Part shown: positions 1 through 10,261 of the stretch, in pieces
How the letters are laid out: every line of letters begins with the position of its first letter
How positions within the stretch are numbered: the first letter of the stretch is position 1
DNA from: Gonium pectorale
Taxonomy: Eukaryota; Chlorophyta; Chlorophyceae; Chlamydomonadales; Volvocaceae
Direction: 5' to 3'
DNA length: 64,000 nt
NCBI GenBank assembly: GCA_001584585.1
Contig: LSYV01000001.1
Location: 399,069-463,068, forward strand
Program-made: the position numbers and the translations under genes
Notes under the pieces: model-generated
Database searches by the model: none
Seen by the model: only the letters and a program-made list of their open reading frames with translations
What the model was told of the DNA's origin: nothing

Positions 1-75
1 GAAGGCGCGATATTTCCAGCAGGGCGGGCGTGCGGTACAGAAAAAGGCAAGCGAGCGAGGCAAACGAGCAGACGC
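1..75 (+). repeat. short dispersed element, cut by the window edge
   Basis: It starts mid-element with GAAGGCGCGATATTTCCAGC and continues through AGGGCGGGCGTGCGGTACAG into AAAAAGGCAAGCGAGCGAGG, matching the minus-strand copy at 42321-42440. Confidence 0.75.
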
Positions 76-445
76 ACCCAAACCCCGGTCCTGGACGGGA
101 CAGCTTACTAGGGCATCGTTGATACTATGTTGTTACCTCGCTCGAATGGTCGTGGTCGGTCTTCGCGGGATAGCCGACTTTACACCGATCCATCGGCGAG
201 CAGCGGTTACCAGACCCGCGTGCGCCCGACCCCGCCCACCCAAAACGACGAACGTCGATAAGCAGATCTGTAAGGATGGAAGTCTCACGGATATCCACAC
301 AAACTGGCGAGGCGGTGCTGGACAATGCCGGCGGTGACCATCAGGAGGCGGCAGCAGCGCTGGCGGCAGCAGGGGTCGAGTTGAAGCAAGATCGGCGTCC
401 GCAGATCGTCAGCCGCGTGGGCTGGCGCATCGGCGAATCCCTCAT
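76..445. other. left flank of the gypsy element, no gene recognised
   Basis: Short open frames only. Confidence 0.4.
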
Positions 446-578
446 TGTCACGCTATCTCATGTGGTCGCCATATTACGTGCTGAACGCGCAGAACTGTTG
501 GCAGTTGGTTGGGAAACCGTTGGGTTTGGCCCCTTCGGTTAGCACTCGTTGCTTGGTTTCCGTGTGCCGCCTTGAGAG
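446..578 (+). repeat. 5' terminal repeat of the gypsy element (short, LTR-like)
   Basis: This segment matches 11547-11732. The first part (TGTCACGCTATC... to about 472) and the last part (from about 481, GAACGCGCAGAACTG, to CTTGAGAG) are nearly identical between the two copies. The 3' copy carries an extra block of about 60 bp between them. Similarity stops abruptly after CTTGAGAG, so the 5' repeat is far shorter than a normal LTR. Confidence 0.55.
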
Positions 579-648
579 ATCGTCGTCATCGTCGTCGTCA
601 TCGGTGCCGGTGCGTGAGCCGCGTCACGCGCGACCGTCTCGAGTACGC

Positions 649-863
649 GGGCCCCAGGCCCTTATCGGCGGGAGTTACGCTCTCGTTCATCTACAAGTAC
701 GCGGGCCCCAGGCCTTTTCGTGTGTTTGCGTCTCACGGGCCCAAGGCCTGTTCCGAGACTCAAGATCGTCATTGCGCTCGCTGTGGCCCACGGCCGAGCG
801 GCGCTGTCGGAGTGTGAAGCCCCAGGCTTCTAGCTGTACGTTGAGTTGAGGGCTCAAGGCCCT
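649..863 (+). repeat. cluster of five 5-nt-loop mini-hairpins in the element leader
   Basis: Five small inverted repeats occur at 649-661, 703-715, 736-750, 816-830 and 849-863. Stems are 3-5 bp and differ in sequence, but the loop always fits Y-C-N-A-G: CCCAG, CCCAG, CCAAG, CCCAG, TCAAG. This stretch lies upstream of the gag ORF, so codon usage does not explain it. More hairpins of the same kind lie in the coding part (see findings). Confidence 0.6.
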
Positions 864-1060
864 GTTGGTAGCGCTGGCTGAGGATCAAGGGACTTCGAGT
901 AACGGCATCCGCCTACATTCGCCTGTGCTTCCTGAGCCCCAACTCCATCCCGCACAAGCAACTCAGCAGCTTCCGCCATCCACGACCAGTCCGTGAGCAG
1001 GGAGGGAGGGGTCGGCTGACTAGGAGCCAGTCCGGGGGTGAGAATTTGTTGCAGCTTGGG

Positions 1061-1101
1061 GGCTTGCCCCTGGTCCCCAGCTTGGGGACCAGGGGCAAGC
1101 C
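1061..1101 (+). repeat. perfect 18-bp stem-loop upstream of gag
   Basis: GGCTTGCCCCTGGTCCCC (1061-1078) is followed by the loop AGCTT (1079-1083) and its exact reverse complement (1084-1101). It lies 146 bases upstream of the first gag ATG in the untranslated leader. A role in packaging, dimerisation or translation is possible but not shown. Confidence 0.85.
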
Positions 1102-1246
1102 GTAGAGCAGCAGCCTGGGCAAGGTATGTAGCACGCAGGCCCGCCAGCGTAGGGCAAGTGCACAAGGGGGGCTTTTCTCACTACTGCGCAGTGCAGCAGG
1201 CGCCCTTTCGCCTCAACGAGGGGAGGGTTCACGGGCGCATTCACGT

Positions 1247-2601
1247 GTGTCCAGCCTAGAGAGTGGGGAGGTACCTGACTTAGCCAACAACCCGCTTCAC
1301 CTTCTAGGGGTTGGTGGGGCCGAGTCTGACACAGACAGTCACCAAGGGGAAGTAGGGGGACTTCAGCCTGCAGCGGCAGTAGGCCAACAGCCTCCCGTGC
1401 AAGCAGCCGTACCGCCCGCTCCTGTTTTCGTTCCGCCGGTTGGTTCGTTCCCTCCTGCCCCGCCCGTCGATCCGGCGCAGGCAGACAACACCGGTTATTA
1501 TTCAGACGACGAGATGGATCAGCCGTCCACGTCGTATGCAGCCTCGCGCGCCTGGCCCATGGAGCCATGGAGCCACAAGTCGCTCCCGGATATGAAGCGC
1601 TATATCCAGGAGCTCGTCCTGCAGTCCAGCAGCAGGCATCGCTTCCCATATAACCAGATCCCGGTGCAGTTCATGTTCGACCGCCTTAACGAGGCGCCCA
1701 AGCTGGGCTCGCGGTTTGAGCATTATCACCGCGACGTGCGCGATTCGCTGATTGCCAAGGCCACCCAGTGGCTGCAGGCCCAGCCCGGTCAAGCCGGGGC
1801 GACCCTGTATGGCGATAAGCTTGCGGAGTATTATCTGGAGCAGCTGCAGCAGCATTTCGAGCTGGAAAAGAAGGCCGACTACCGGCAGAGCTATGCCCGC
1901 CTCGCTCAGAACAACGTAGCGCCGACGGCCTACCTGCAGGAGGCGCTCACGTACAAGCCGTACCTGGGCATCAGCGACTCCGAGTTTGCCACCAACTGGG
2001 TCAGTCGGCTGGACCCGGAGGTCAATGCGCGCGTGCTTTCCAAGTGGGGTTTGGTTCATCAGGAGGAGTGGTTCGGGAACATCAAGGAGATTGCCGTTGA
2101 CGCCGAGATCGCGTGGGGCAATCAGCGCTACGCTGCGGCAGCAGCAGCGGTCTCCACGCAGCCTGGCGCCACGCCGGCTGCTCGCTCGCCGTCGTCGTCG
2201 GCATCAGCAGCCCAGCCGCCCCAGGCGGCGCACTCCAGCAGCAGCAGCGTGACTCAGCAGCCCTCCACGAGCACAGCGTCGGCAGCCAGCAGCGGCGCGG
2301 CAAGGCTGGCGCGCACCAAGCTGTGGTGCAACAACCACGGCTGGAACCTGAGCCACACGACCGATCAGTGCAAGCGAGGAGGGGCGGCGCTGGCCACCAC
2401 GGGCGCGTCCTTCAGTGTCGAGCAGCTATCGGGGCTGTTTGAGCAGCTCCTCGTGAGCAAGGGCCTGTTGCCTGCAGGCTCCGTCGCCGCAACTGCGTCT
2501 GCACCGGCCACCAAGTGGCAAGCGGACCAGGGCCGGCGACAGCAGCCCTTTCAGCAGCAGCGTCAGCCGAGCGCTCAGCAGCAGCAGCAACCGGAGCCAG
2601 C

Positions 2602-2645
<44 letters not shown>

Positions 2646-4084
2646 GATTCTCGGGCGGCGCGGGTGGCTTCCGCCCGCGCTGCGAGTATTGCGCACGTCC
2701 GCATTCCGGCGTGTGCTTCATCCGTAACCCAGAACTGGCACCGCCCGGCTACCGGGCTCCCGCGGGTGCGCTCCAGGCGGCGTTTGATAACAACCTGCGC
2801 GCGTATCAGGCGCGGCAGGCCGCCGGCGGCGCCCAGCAGCAGCAGCCCGCGCAGCAGGCCCAGCCTGCCCAGCAGGCCCAGGCGGCACAGCAGCCCGCCG
2901 CGGTGGCCACAGCGTACTTTGCGGATGACTTTGGGGAGGAGTTGTATGCGCCGGGCCACCCGGCGCTTGTTACGTATTGCGACACGTTCAGCCGCGGCGA
3001 TGACAGCGCAAGCCCTCAGGGCTCCGGCGCAGCCTGCGCCACGCTCAAGAAGCAGCAGGTTCCCGTCAGCTTCATGCCGGCGCCCATTCCAGAGCTCAAG
3101 TTTGACGTGCCCAAGGCGCGTAAGGTTCCCAGCGGCGTCGCCAGCGGAGGCAACGTCCCGACGGCGGTGGCCAAAGTTAAGATAACCGTCCCGGTGGCCC
3201 TCGGCAACCTGGCGGAGCTCGAGGCGCAGCTCACGAAGGGGATCGCGTATGCGTTCGGCCAGTCGGCCGGTCAGTCGGGGTGGTCAGAAGAGCAGGGCAT
3301 CAGCCCGTCTGCGGCCCAGCCGCAGTCCTCCGCCAGCAGCAGCAGCAGCAGCAGCGACGGCGAGCAGGCAGCAGTGGCAGCGACGGCCAAGGTTGAGCCG
3401 GAGGCGAAGCGCCGCGCGGCCAACGGCGTCGAGTATTTTGTGTGCGGAGACCCCAAGGGCGCCTTCGACACCATCGTCAGTCTCACGCAGCAGCGCAAGC
3501 AGCAGCTGCTGGCGGCTGACGCCGAGGCCGGCCTCTATTTCGGCACGCCTCAGCACATGTTCTACTATGCAGAAGGCAGCGTAGGCATCAACGGCGGCAG
3601 CGTCGCCACCTTTTTCCCCCGCAGCCTGCGGGATCACAGCGCGACGATCAACCTCATCACGTGGCGGATGGTCAAGGCGTACGGGCTACCCGTGCGCCCC
3701 ACAACCAAGCAGCTAGCAACTGGCGCAGATCAGGTGGAGGTGACGCACGAGCTGGTCCACGAGCAGCTCAGCGTCTGCCTGCTGCCGGGGTCGCGGCACT
3801 CAGTGTCCCTGCCTATGATGGCCACACTGGTCGTTAAGGACACCCCGCTGTTCGACCTTTTGGCGTCCAACCCGCAGATGCATGTGGTGGCCGACTTCGT
3901 CACCACCTATCCCGTGCCGCAGCTTCATTTCCGTCCCAACGTGCTGGAGCACCCGGACCTGCTGGTCACGATTCTCATGCGCAACGCCCCAGGTGTGCGC
4001 CCCGCTTCGGTTAACTGCTTCGCCGCCTGCTGCACCAGCTTCAGTGAGGCCACCGACGCGAAGCTGGGGGGGGGGGGGATGTGA
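1247..4084 (+). CDS. gag-protease polyprotein of the gypsy element
   Basis: The open frame of 945 codons starts at the first ATG after the leader hairpin. A helical, capsid-like N-terminal half is followed by a zinc-knuckle-like LWCNNHGWNLSHTTDQC, the pattern seen in many gypsy Gag proteins. Next come long Gln/Ala/Ser-rich stretches including a pure (CAG)14 run, then a second CX2CX3HX4C knuckle (CEYCARPHSGVC). The last 150 residues resemble a retropepsin fold, with the active-site region at 3632 reading DHSATINL where DTG/DSG is expected. The frame ends at TGA just after a run of 13 Gs. Gag would package the RNA; protease activity is doubtful with this triad. Confidence 0.75.
2603..2644 (+). 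repeat. (CAG)14 microsatellite within gag
   Basis: There are fourteen uninterrupted CAG triplets in frame, encoding polyglutamine. They are flanked by other Gln-rich codons. Length variation here would leave the frame intact. Confidence 0.95.
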
Positions 4085-5357
4085 CAGCACCGGCGAGCCT
4101 CAGCAGCAGCAGAGCAGCAGCCCCAGCACGGTCAAGCCGTCGAGCTGCTCCTGCTATGCCTCATCAGCAGCGGAGCTCAGCGCTGGCGGCGAGCCCCAGC
4201 AGCCGCTCACCCGCTTCGAGGCCAGCGATTCGGCAAGAGTATCAACCCAGCGCGCGGATTCGGTCAGCCCCAGCCCCGCCGGCAGTAACGCGGCCAAGCC
4301 GCACGGCGGAGGCCCGAAGGGTGAGCTTCAGCGGCAGCAGAGCAGCAGCCCAAGCACGGTCAAGCCGTCAAGCTGCTCCTGTTGCGCCGTGCAGTCCAGC
4401 AGCGATGACAAGTCTCCGCAGCAGCCTGGCAGCTGCGACACGGGCGACCCGGTCAGCACAACCAGCCAGCACAAGAGCGCGGTCAGCCCCAGCCCCTCCG
4501 CCAGCAACGCGGCCAAGCCGCACGGCGGATTCCCGAGTTGCGTCGCTCGGCCTATCACGTGGGCCAGCGGGCAAGCACTCAAGGCGGCTGAGGCGCTTCA
4601 CCAGCAGCTTACGCAGAGGGAGCCTGTCTATGTCGAGCCTGAGCGCCCCAGGTGCGAAGGCAAGCGAAAGAAACGAGTCAGCCGGCAGCAGCCGTTATTC
4701 GTCGGGACCAGGCGCACGTGGTCAGCGGCGCTATCACTTCTCCTAGTGTCAATTCTATTGTCGGCATTTGCCGCTGGTGTGGGCGCGACAGGCGCCACGC
4801 ACGGCGGGCAGTTAGGGCTCCAGGCCCTGAGGCAGGCGGAGGCCGTCGGCGCTGCAGTGCTCACCCCGCCTTTCAGCTTTTCGGGTGCCCGTCCAGGTGT
4901 TCCGCCGCCAAGCATAGCTGGTCAAGCCAGCGCGCTAGCGGCGGTTGACGGGTACTCGTTTGATGGTCACCTGGCAGCTACCGCCCATGAGTCTTACGAG
5001 AAGGACCCTGACGGTGGCTGGATTTGGGGCAACGCGCGCGAGTTCGACCCTGCGCTCAAGGCGCAGCTTCAAGAGGCGGTGCATGCGCGTAAGGGCTCGG
5101 CGTTTGCTTACAGCATGGACGAGTTACCGGGCTACTGCGGCGATATGGGGCCGTTCCGGCTCAATCTGACAACCACCAAGCCCGTCGTCCAGACGCCGCG
5201 TCGCTATAGTCCCAAGGAGACGGAGATTATTCGGGAGAAGACTGCCGAGCTGCTGAAGCCCGGTATATGTGTGGACTGGACAGGCCCTACGCTTGCCGCG
5301 GTCAATCCTGTCATCGCCGCCAAGAAGGACGAGGCCACCGGTCTCTGGACAGCGGCG
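4066..5357 (+). CDS. gypsy pol N-terminal part: linker and start of reverse transcriptase
   Basis: This frame differs from gag and is open from 3882 to 5474. It becomes the sensible path after the G13 run at 4066-4078. A Ser/Pro/Gln-rich linker contains two similar blocks, each with STVKPSSCSC and SNAAKPHGG. A hydrophobic stretch near 4715-4790 (SLLLVSILLSAF) could be a membrane segment. The end of the frame carries the reverse-transcriptase entry region (EIIREKTAELLKPG, then NPVIAAKKDEATGLW). Homology then moves to another frame near 5345-5365. Gag-pol frameshifting at the homopolymer is possible, but slippage or assembly error at G13 is equally plausible. Confidence 0.6.
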
Positions 5358-7014
5358 CACATGGCTCGCTCAGGATTACCGTCCCGTCAACAAGGTCACC
5401 GAGCCGGACAAATATGGTTTGCATCGTCCCGAGGACATCTTTCAGCGTGTTGGCAAGTCCCGTTTCTTTCCTAATTTGGATATGCGTCAGGGCTTCCTTC
5501 AGATCCCCATTCATCCGGAGGATCAAGGCAAGACAGCGTTCTGGTGCGGCAACCGCCTTATCGCCTATACACGTATGCCCTACGGTCTCAAGAATGCGTC
5601 AGCCGCTTTTCAGCGCCGCATGGACTACGAGCTACGTAAGGCTGGGCTGGATCAATGGGCAGTAGCGTTTATTGATGATGTGCTGAAAGCCACTGACACT
5701 GCTGAGGAGCATGTGGAGGTGGTGTCTCGTGTCTTGGATGTTCTTAACGCGTGTGGGCTCCAGGCTCACCCTGACAAGTCTATCTTTGGCGCCGACGTGG
5801 TTGAGTATCTGGGTCACAACCTCTCTGCATTTGGTATCTCGCCACATCACGCCAAGGTCGCCGCCATCCTGGCTCTGCCGCCGCCCAAACATGTTTCGGG
5901 GCTGTGCACCCAGCTTGGCTTTGTCAACTATTATCGATGCTACATCCCAAGGATGAGCGAGTTGGCAGCGCCCCTCAACCATCTGCTCAAGGCAGGTTTC
6001 CCGTGGCAGTGGGGCCCAGAGCAGGAGCGTGCGCATACATCTCTCAAGGAGATTATCTCGCGCCCCAACGTTGTTCTGAGGCGCATTGACTACAGCAAGC
6101 AGCTGATTCTCCATACCGACTTCTCCAACCGGGGTATCGCAGCGGTTTTGGGGCAGCTTGATGACAATGGCAACGAATACATGTGCGCGTCTATCAGCCG
6201 TTCTTTGAATAAGCATGAGGCGAATTACAGCTCTTATAAGGGGGAGATGTTGGCGGCTGTCTGGGCTATGAAAATGTATAGGCATCATTTGGTCGGTTCG
6301 GATGTGCCATTTAGGCTGGTGACTGACCATCAGCCGCTTCTGTATCTTATGAGCTCCGAGGGCTTAACTGGTCAGTATGCGCGTTTTGCTTTGGTACTCC
6401 AAGAGTACAACTTCACCGTCGAGCATCGGCCGGGGGTCCTGCATCAGAACGCGGATGTGCTCTTGCGTCATCCCGTCCCCAGCACCATTGATGGCTCCGG
6501 CGCCCGTATCGACGTCGACACGGCGGAGGCTACCGTCACGCCTGCCGCCCTGGCATCCAGCGCCAAGGCCTGTGAGCTTATCAGCGTTGCTCTTGCGTCG
6601 GCCCAGCGGGTCGCGCCCTTCAGTGAGGATTTCTTGCCGTCTCCCGAGGAGATGGCGTCTGGCTGGAATGGCTGGGCTTATGAGGCTGCGTATCCGCCGC
6701 CCGACAACCCAGCCGAGGATGTGAGGGTTGAGCGTGATCGCCTGCGCAGCGTCGCCCGTGAGTGGAGCGCCGCGCGCCGGCGTCGCCGCCAAGCGGCAGC
6801 GGCGGCATCTTCGCCGTCATCGCCTTCACCGCAGACAGCTTCAGCGGCAAAGTGGTATGACCAGGCGTTTCGTCATGGTGTAATTCTATACGAGCCGCTT
6901 GGCGGGTTGGCATCAGGGCTCGAGGCCTGCCTCCGCAGCGGTGTTCCGGTACGTTCCTATTTATATTCGGATGTGAGTGATCAGGCTCGAGGCCTGGTGG
7001 AGCGTCGTTGTTAG
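5358..7014 (+). CDS. gypsy reverse transcriptase and RNase H, then start of methyltransferase-like domain
   Basis: The frame is open from 5269. Reverse-transcriptase motifs include QDYRPVNKVT, FPNLDMRQGFLQIPI, MPYGLKNASAAFQR and the catalytic FIDD box at 5668-5679, a variant of YXDD. The RNase H part follows with LILHTDFSNRGIAAVLG, EMLAAVWAMKMYRHH, LVTDHQPLLYL and a final NADVLLRHP. After a Ser/Ala/Pro-rich spacer, the segment from about 6886 (GVILYEPLGGLASG, SGVPVRSYLYSDV) resembles the SAM-binding motif I of cytosine-C5 methyltransferases. The frame stops at an amber TAG (7012-7014), and the same frame carries on beyond it. Confidence 0.75.
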
Positions 7015-8300
7015 CAGCTCTCGGATCGGCACGCGGACTTGCTTCCGCCGACCGCCTGGGGCTCAGCTCTTATCAGCCTACCGCAGAACGTCAGCAAGGT
7101 CAGCGCGGCCGACCTGCTCGCAGCTGCTCAAGGCAGCCTTCCCGTTCTTATCGTGGCATATTGGGAGCCGGCCGATGTTGGTGCCCAGCAGGCTGTGCTC
7201 CAGGTTGTTCAACAGGCTCAGGCTGCCCTAGGCAGCGAACGCGTCAAGTTTTGTTGTGGCGGAGCTGTCAGAACGGACCCTGCGCCTGTAGAGGCGCAGC
7301 GCCAGGCGGACAGCGCAGTGAGCGAGGCATGGGGCAGCCCCGTGCTCGTTGATGCTGCTCATCTAGGCTCGGGCGTCCACCAGCTCTACCGTGCTTGGAC
7401 CAATGTCGCGGATATGGAGTTGCTTAAGGAAACTTTGTCGTCTGCCACCCGCCCAGCGGGTCCTGGCGTGCAGCATCATCTGGGCGTCAATCGTGCGGCG
7501 CCTGTCGCTCAGCAGCAGCTGCGTGCCCCTTTTTATGCGTCCGAGGCGCAAGGTCAGCTGGTCAACGCGGTAATGCATGCCGCTGTCTCGGCTGACTCAG
7601 TGAGTGCTGCGCCCAGCGCAGCCTGTCCGGTGAGAGATTTGCGCACCGGTGAGTACACTTCGCTGCGTCCGGCGGAGAGTGAGGCGTTGCTCGGCATCAT
7701 GCCGGGGACCACTGATTCGCCGCGTCTCAGCGAGCAGCAGCGCCGAGCGCTGCTGTCCAGCGCGACTGACGTCACTTATTTAGCCAGTTTTATCACAGTT
7801 TGCAGCGTGCTAGCAGCGGAGGGAGCTTCAGGGCTTCCATCGCAGGTGGCCGCAGTCGCAGTCACCGCTCCGCTGCAGCGGAGCAGCTTTTGCGGTGCCC
7901 TTTCTCAGCGCGGTCAAGCCGTGCCCAACGAGTTTGTCGTATTTGCCACCGGCGCCATGGATCCAGAAGGGGCTGCCGAGGCAGGCTCCGCAACGGAGCC
8001 CTGGACCGATCAGGGTCTACTCAGCTTCCTTCAGACAGGTCATCTGCCCCAAGGGCTTTCAGAGATTGAGGCGAAGCGGGTCAGGCAGCGAGCCCAGCGA
8101 TACCGCTGGCAGGGCGAGCAGCTGTACGTGCTTTGCCTTGACAGTCGCGCCCGCGTCGTCCCTCGTCCCGCCGAGCAGGGTGAGCTGATTCTCAAGATGC
8201 ATGAGCAGTCTGGTCACTGGGGCGTCAAGCGCACCGTGGCGCTCTTGCTTCATTCTTATTGGTGGCGTGGGATCAACAACGACGTCGCCGAACGAAACAG
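7015..8300 (+). CDS. gypsy pol: C5-methyltransferase-like remainder and integrase zinc finger
   Basis: This is the same frame as the RT segment, resumed after the TAG. Landmarks expected of retrotransposon-borne C5 methyltransferases are LPPTAWGSALISLPQNV, then VLIVAYWEPADVG in the place of the catalytic GWPCQ loop, SPVLVDAAHLGSGVH..WTNV, and a C-terminal SLRPAESEALLGIMPGT. The catalytic Cys position reads Pro, and no ENV motif is visible, so catalysis is unlikely. From about 8040 the integrase region begins (IEAKRVRQRAQRYRW, then HEQSGHWGVKRT and SYWWRGI, the His pair of an HHCC finger). The two cysteines (HCAAC) lie in the next frame, so a frameshift sits near 8290-8300. Confidence 0.6.
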
Positions 8301-10261
8301 TGCGGCACTGTGCCGCTTGCAGCCGGGTGCGTGCTACGTTCAACTCGCGTGCCGGCATTCTCAACCCTTTGCCTATTGGTGGGCTATTTTATCGGTGGGG
8401 TCTCGATCTGTGCGGCCCGTTCAATAAGACTGCTCAAGGCAGTCGTTACGTTATGGTTTGCGTGGAGCACTTCAGCAAGTTTGTGGTTCTTGTTCCCTTG
8501 CCTAGCAAGCATGCCGCGGAGACAGCCTTCGCCTTCCGACAGCACATATTGGGCCGCTACGGCGCGTGCGCGGAGGTCTGTACGGATCAGGGCAGCGAGT
8601 GGAAGGGCGAGTTTGCCAGCTGCCTCCAAGAGGCGCTCATCGATCATCGGCAGACTTCAGCCAACCATCCCCAGGCCAACGGGCTCAGCGAGCGCGCTGT
8701 TCGCTCAGTCAAGGAGGCGCTCACCAAGATGGCCAACGCCAGCGGCAGCTATGCCAATTGGGATGAGCAGCTTCCGTCTATTATGCTTGGTTACAATTGT
8801 TCAGTGCAGGGCTCTACTAAGCTCTGCCCCTACACCATCGTTCATGCGGTTGACCCAGTCGTACCGCCAGCAATCAAGGACAGGTTTGGTCCCGAGCTCA
8901 ACCTGGACAACCCCGAGGAGGTCGCCCGGTCTGTGCTCGTTAGGGCAGCAGCCGTCCGCAAACATATGACTATGGCGGGAGGCAACCTCTCGATAGCCCA
9001 GCATCGTGATCGTCTACGTTATGCTCGCCTCCGGGGGGGCGGCTTTGACCCTGCGCTACGCAAGGTTGATATTGGTGACTACGTTTATTATCGCAATACT
9101 ACGTCTACTAGTTCTTTGGAGGCCGATGCGCGGCCTGAGATCCTTCGTGTCGTCGAGACTCGCCCGTCTGGGGTGGTCGTGCTTGAGGGCAAGTGCGGAG
9201 GGCGCCTTACCGCTCACGTCACTCACGTGGCTCCGTGCCACCTGCCCATCACCGACGAGCAGATTGACCCGCGGTTGGCCAAGCCGCCGCTTACCCTTGC
9301 TTGTGAGGTCTGTCGTATGCCCGACTCCGAGGAGTGGATGCTGCTCTGCGACTCGTGCGGTACGGGCTGGCACACCTACTGTCTCAAGCCGCCATTGGAA
9401 GGGGTCCCCGAGGGAACCTGGATCTGCGGCGGCTGCAAGCGAAAGGGCGTCACCATCGAGCAGTTGGAGGCCAGGAGCGCGCCACGCGCCCCGTCATTGT
9501 TACAGCCACCACCGTCGCTTGCCAAGCTTCAAGGCGCCTTTGCCATGCGTGCTCACCGTCGTGGGCGCTCCCGTAACAAGGCTGAGGCCGGCGTTGTAAT
9601 GTATGCCGGCAAGCACGGCAACGTGCATCACTTCACCGTGGAGTACCCGGACAAGACGTCGGAGCTTGTCACTCTCAAGGAGCTGCGTCCACGTCTCATG
9701 GTGCCAGGCGCGCCGGAGCCCACCGTTGCGGCATCGGCTCTGCAGCCTGCGCCTTCGGTGGTCATCGACATCTCTGTGGCGGCAACCGCCAGCGAGCGTG
9801 AGGCACTGGCTGAGGTGGTAGATCTCGGCAGCGCCCTTAGTGTATTTGCGCCCGTGGGGCTTAGCGAGCAAACTGCGGGTTGGGTCCGTCAGCAAGGGTA
9901 CGCCCTGCGTCGTGGCGCGCCTGGGGCCGGTCCAGCCGCCCTGAGCGCGGAGGAGCTCACCCGCGCGAGCAAGAATGGGGTTGATATGGGGGTTATTCTG
10001 CTAGAGGGCCTGGTTTCCGAGGTGGGACAGGTCGCTGATGTAGCTGTAGCACATGCCCGCGAGGCTGTGATTGTTCGCGTGTCACGTGATTACCTGTGGA
10101 GTGCAGGTGAGCCACGTCTGCACTGGCTCCGCGCCAGGCAGGCGGAGGGCCGTTTGTTTATACTGCCGTGTGTGACATGCATTTGGTTAGTGCTTATGGC
10201 AGGAGGCAAGCGCCGCCAAGGGTTCATCAGGCGCTCTGGCGGTCCCGTGCCTTTGTTTTGA
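8300..10261 (+). CDS. gypsy integrase core with PHD finger and C-terminal extension
   Basis: The frame is open 8201-10261. The CC pair (RHCAACSRVRA) completes the integrase zinc finger. The DDE core shows Asp in GLDLCGPF, Asp in VCTDQGSEWKGEF and Glu in NGLSERAVRSVKEAL. Around 9297-9450 a canonical C4HC3 PHD finger follows (CEVC, CDSC, GWHTYC, WICGGC), which in chromatin proteins reads histone H3 tails. A basic segment (AHRRGRSRNKAEAG) and a small beta-rich stretch (VHHFTVEYPDKTSELVTL) come next, of unknown class. The last 170 residues are unrecognised. The PHD finger may target integration to chromatin as chromodomains do in chromoviruses; that is inference. Confidence 0.8.
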   Translation: MRHCAACSRVRATFNSRAGILNPLPIGGLFYRWGLDLCGPFNKTAQGSRYVMVCVEHFSKFVVLVPLPSKHAAETAFAFRQHILGRYGACAEVCTDQGSEWKGEFASCLQEALIDHRQTSANHPQANGLSERAVRSVKEALTKMANASGSYANWDEQLPSIMLGYNCSVQGSTKLCPYTIVHAVDPVVPPAIKDRFGPELNLDNPEEVARSVLVRAAAVRKHMTMAGGNLSIAQHRDRLRYARLRGGGFDPALRKVDIGDYVYYRNTTSTSSLEADARPEILRVVETRPSGVVVLEGKCGGRLTAHVTHVAPCHLPITDEQIDPRLAKPPLTLACEVCRMPDSEEWMLLCDSCGTGWHTYCLKPPLEGVPEGTWICGGCKRKGVTIEQLEARSAPRAPSLLQPPPSLAKLQGAFAMRAHRRGRSRNKAEAGVVMYAGKHGNVHHFTVEYPDKTSELVTLKELRPRLMVPGAPEPTVAASALQPAPSVVIDISVAATASEREALAEVVDLGSALSVFAPVGLSEQTAGWVRQQGYALRRGAPGAGPAALSAEELTRASKNGVDMGVILLEGLVSEVGQVADVAVAHAREAVIVRVSRDYLWSAGEPRLHWLRARQAEGRLFILPCVTCIWLVLMAGGKRRQGFIRRSGGPVPLF

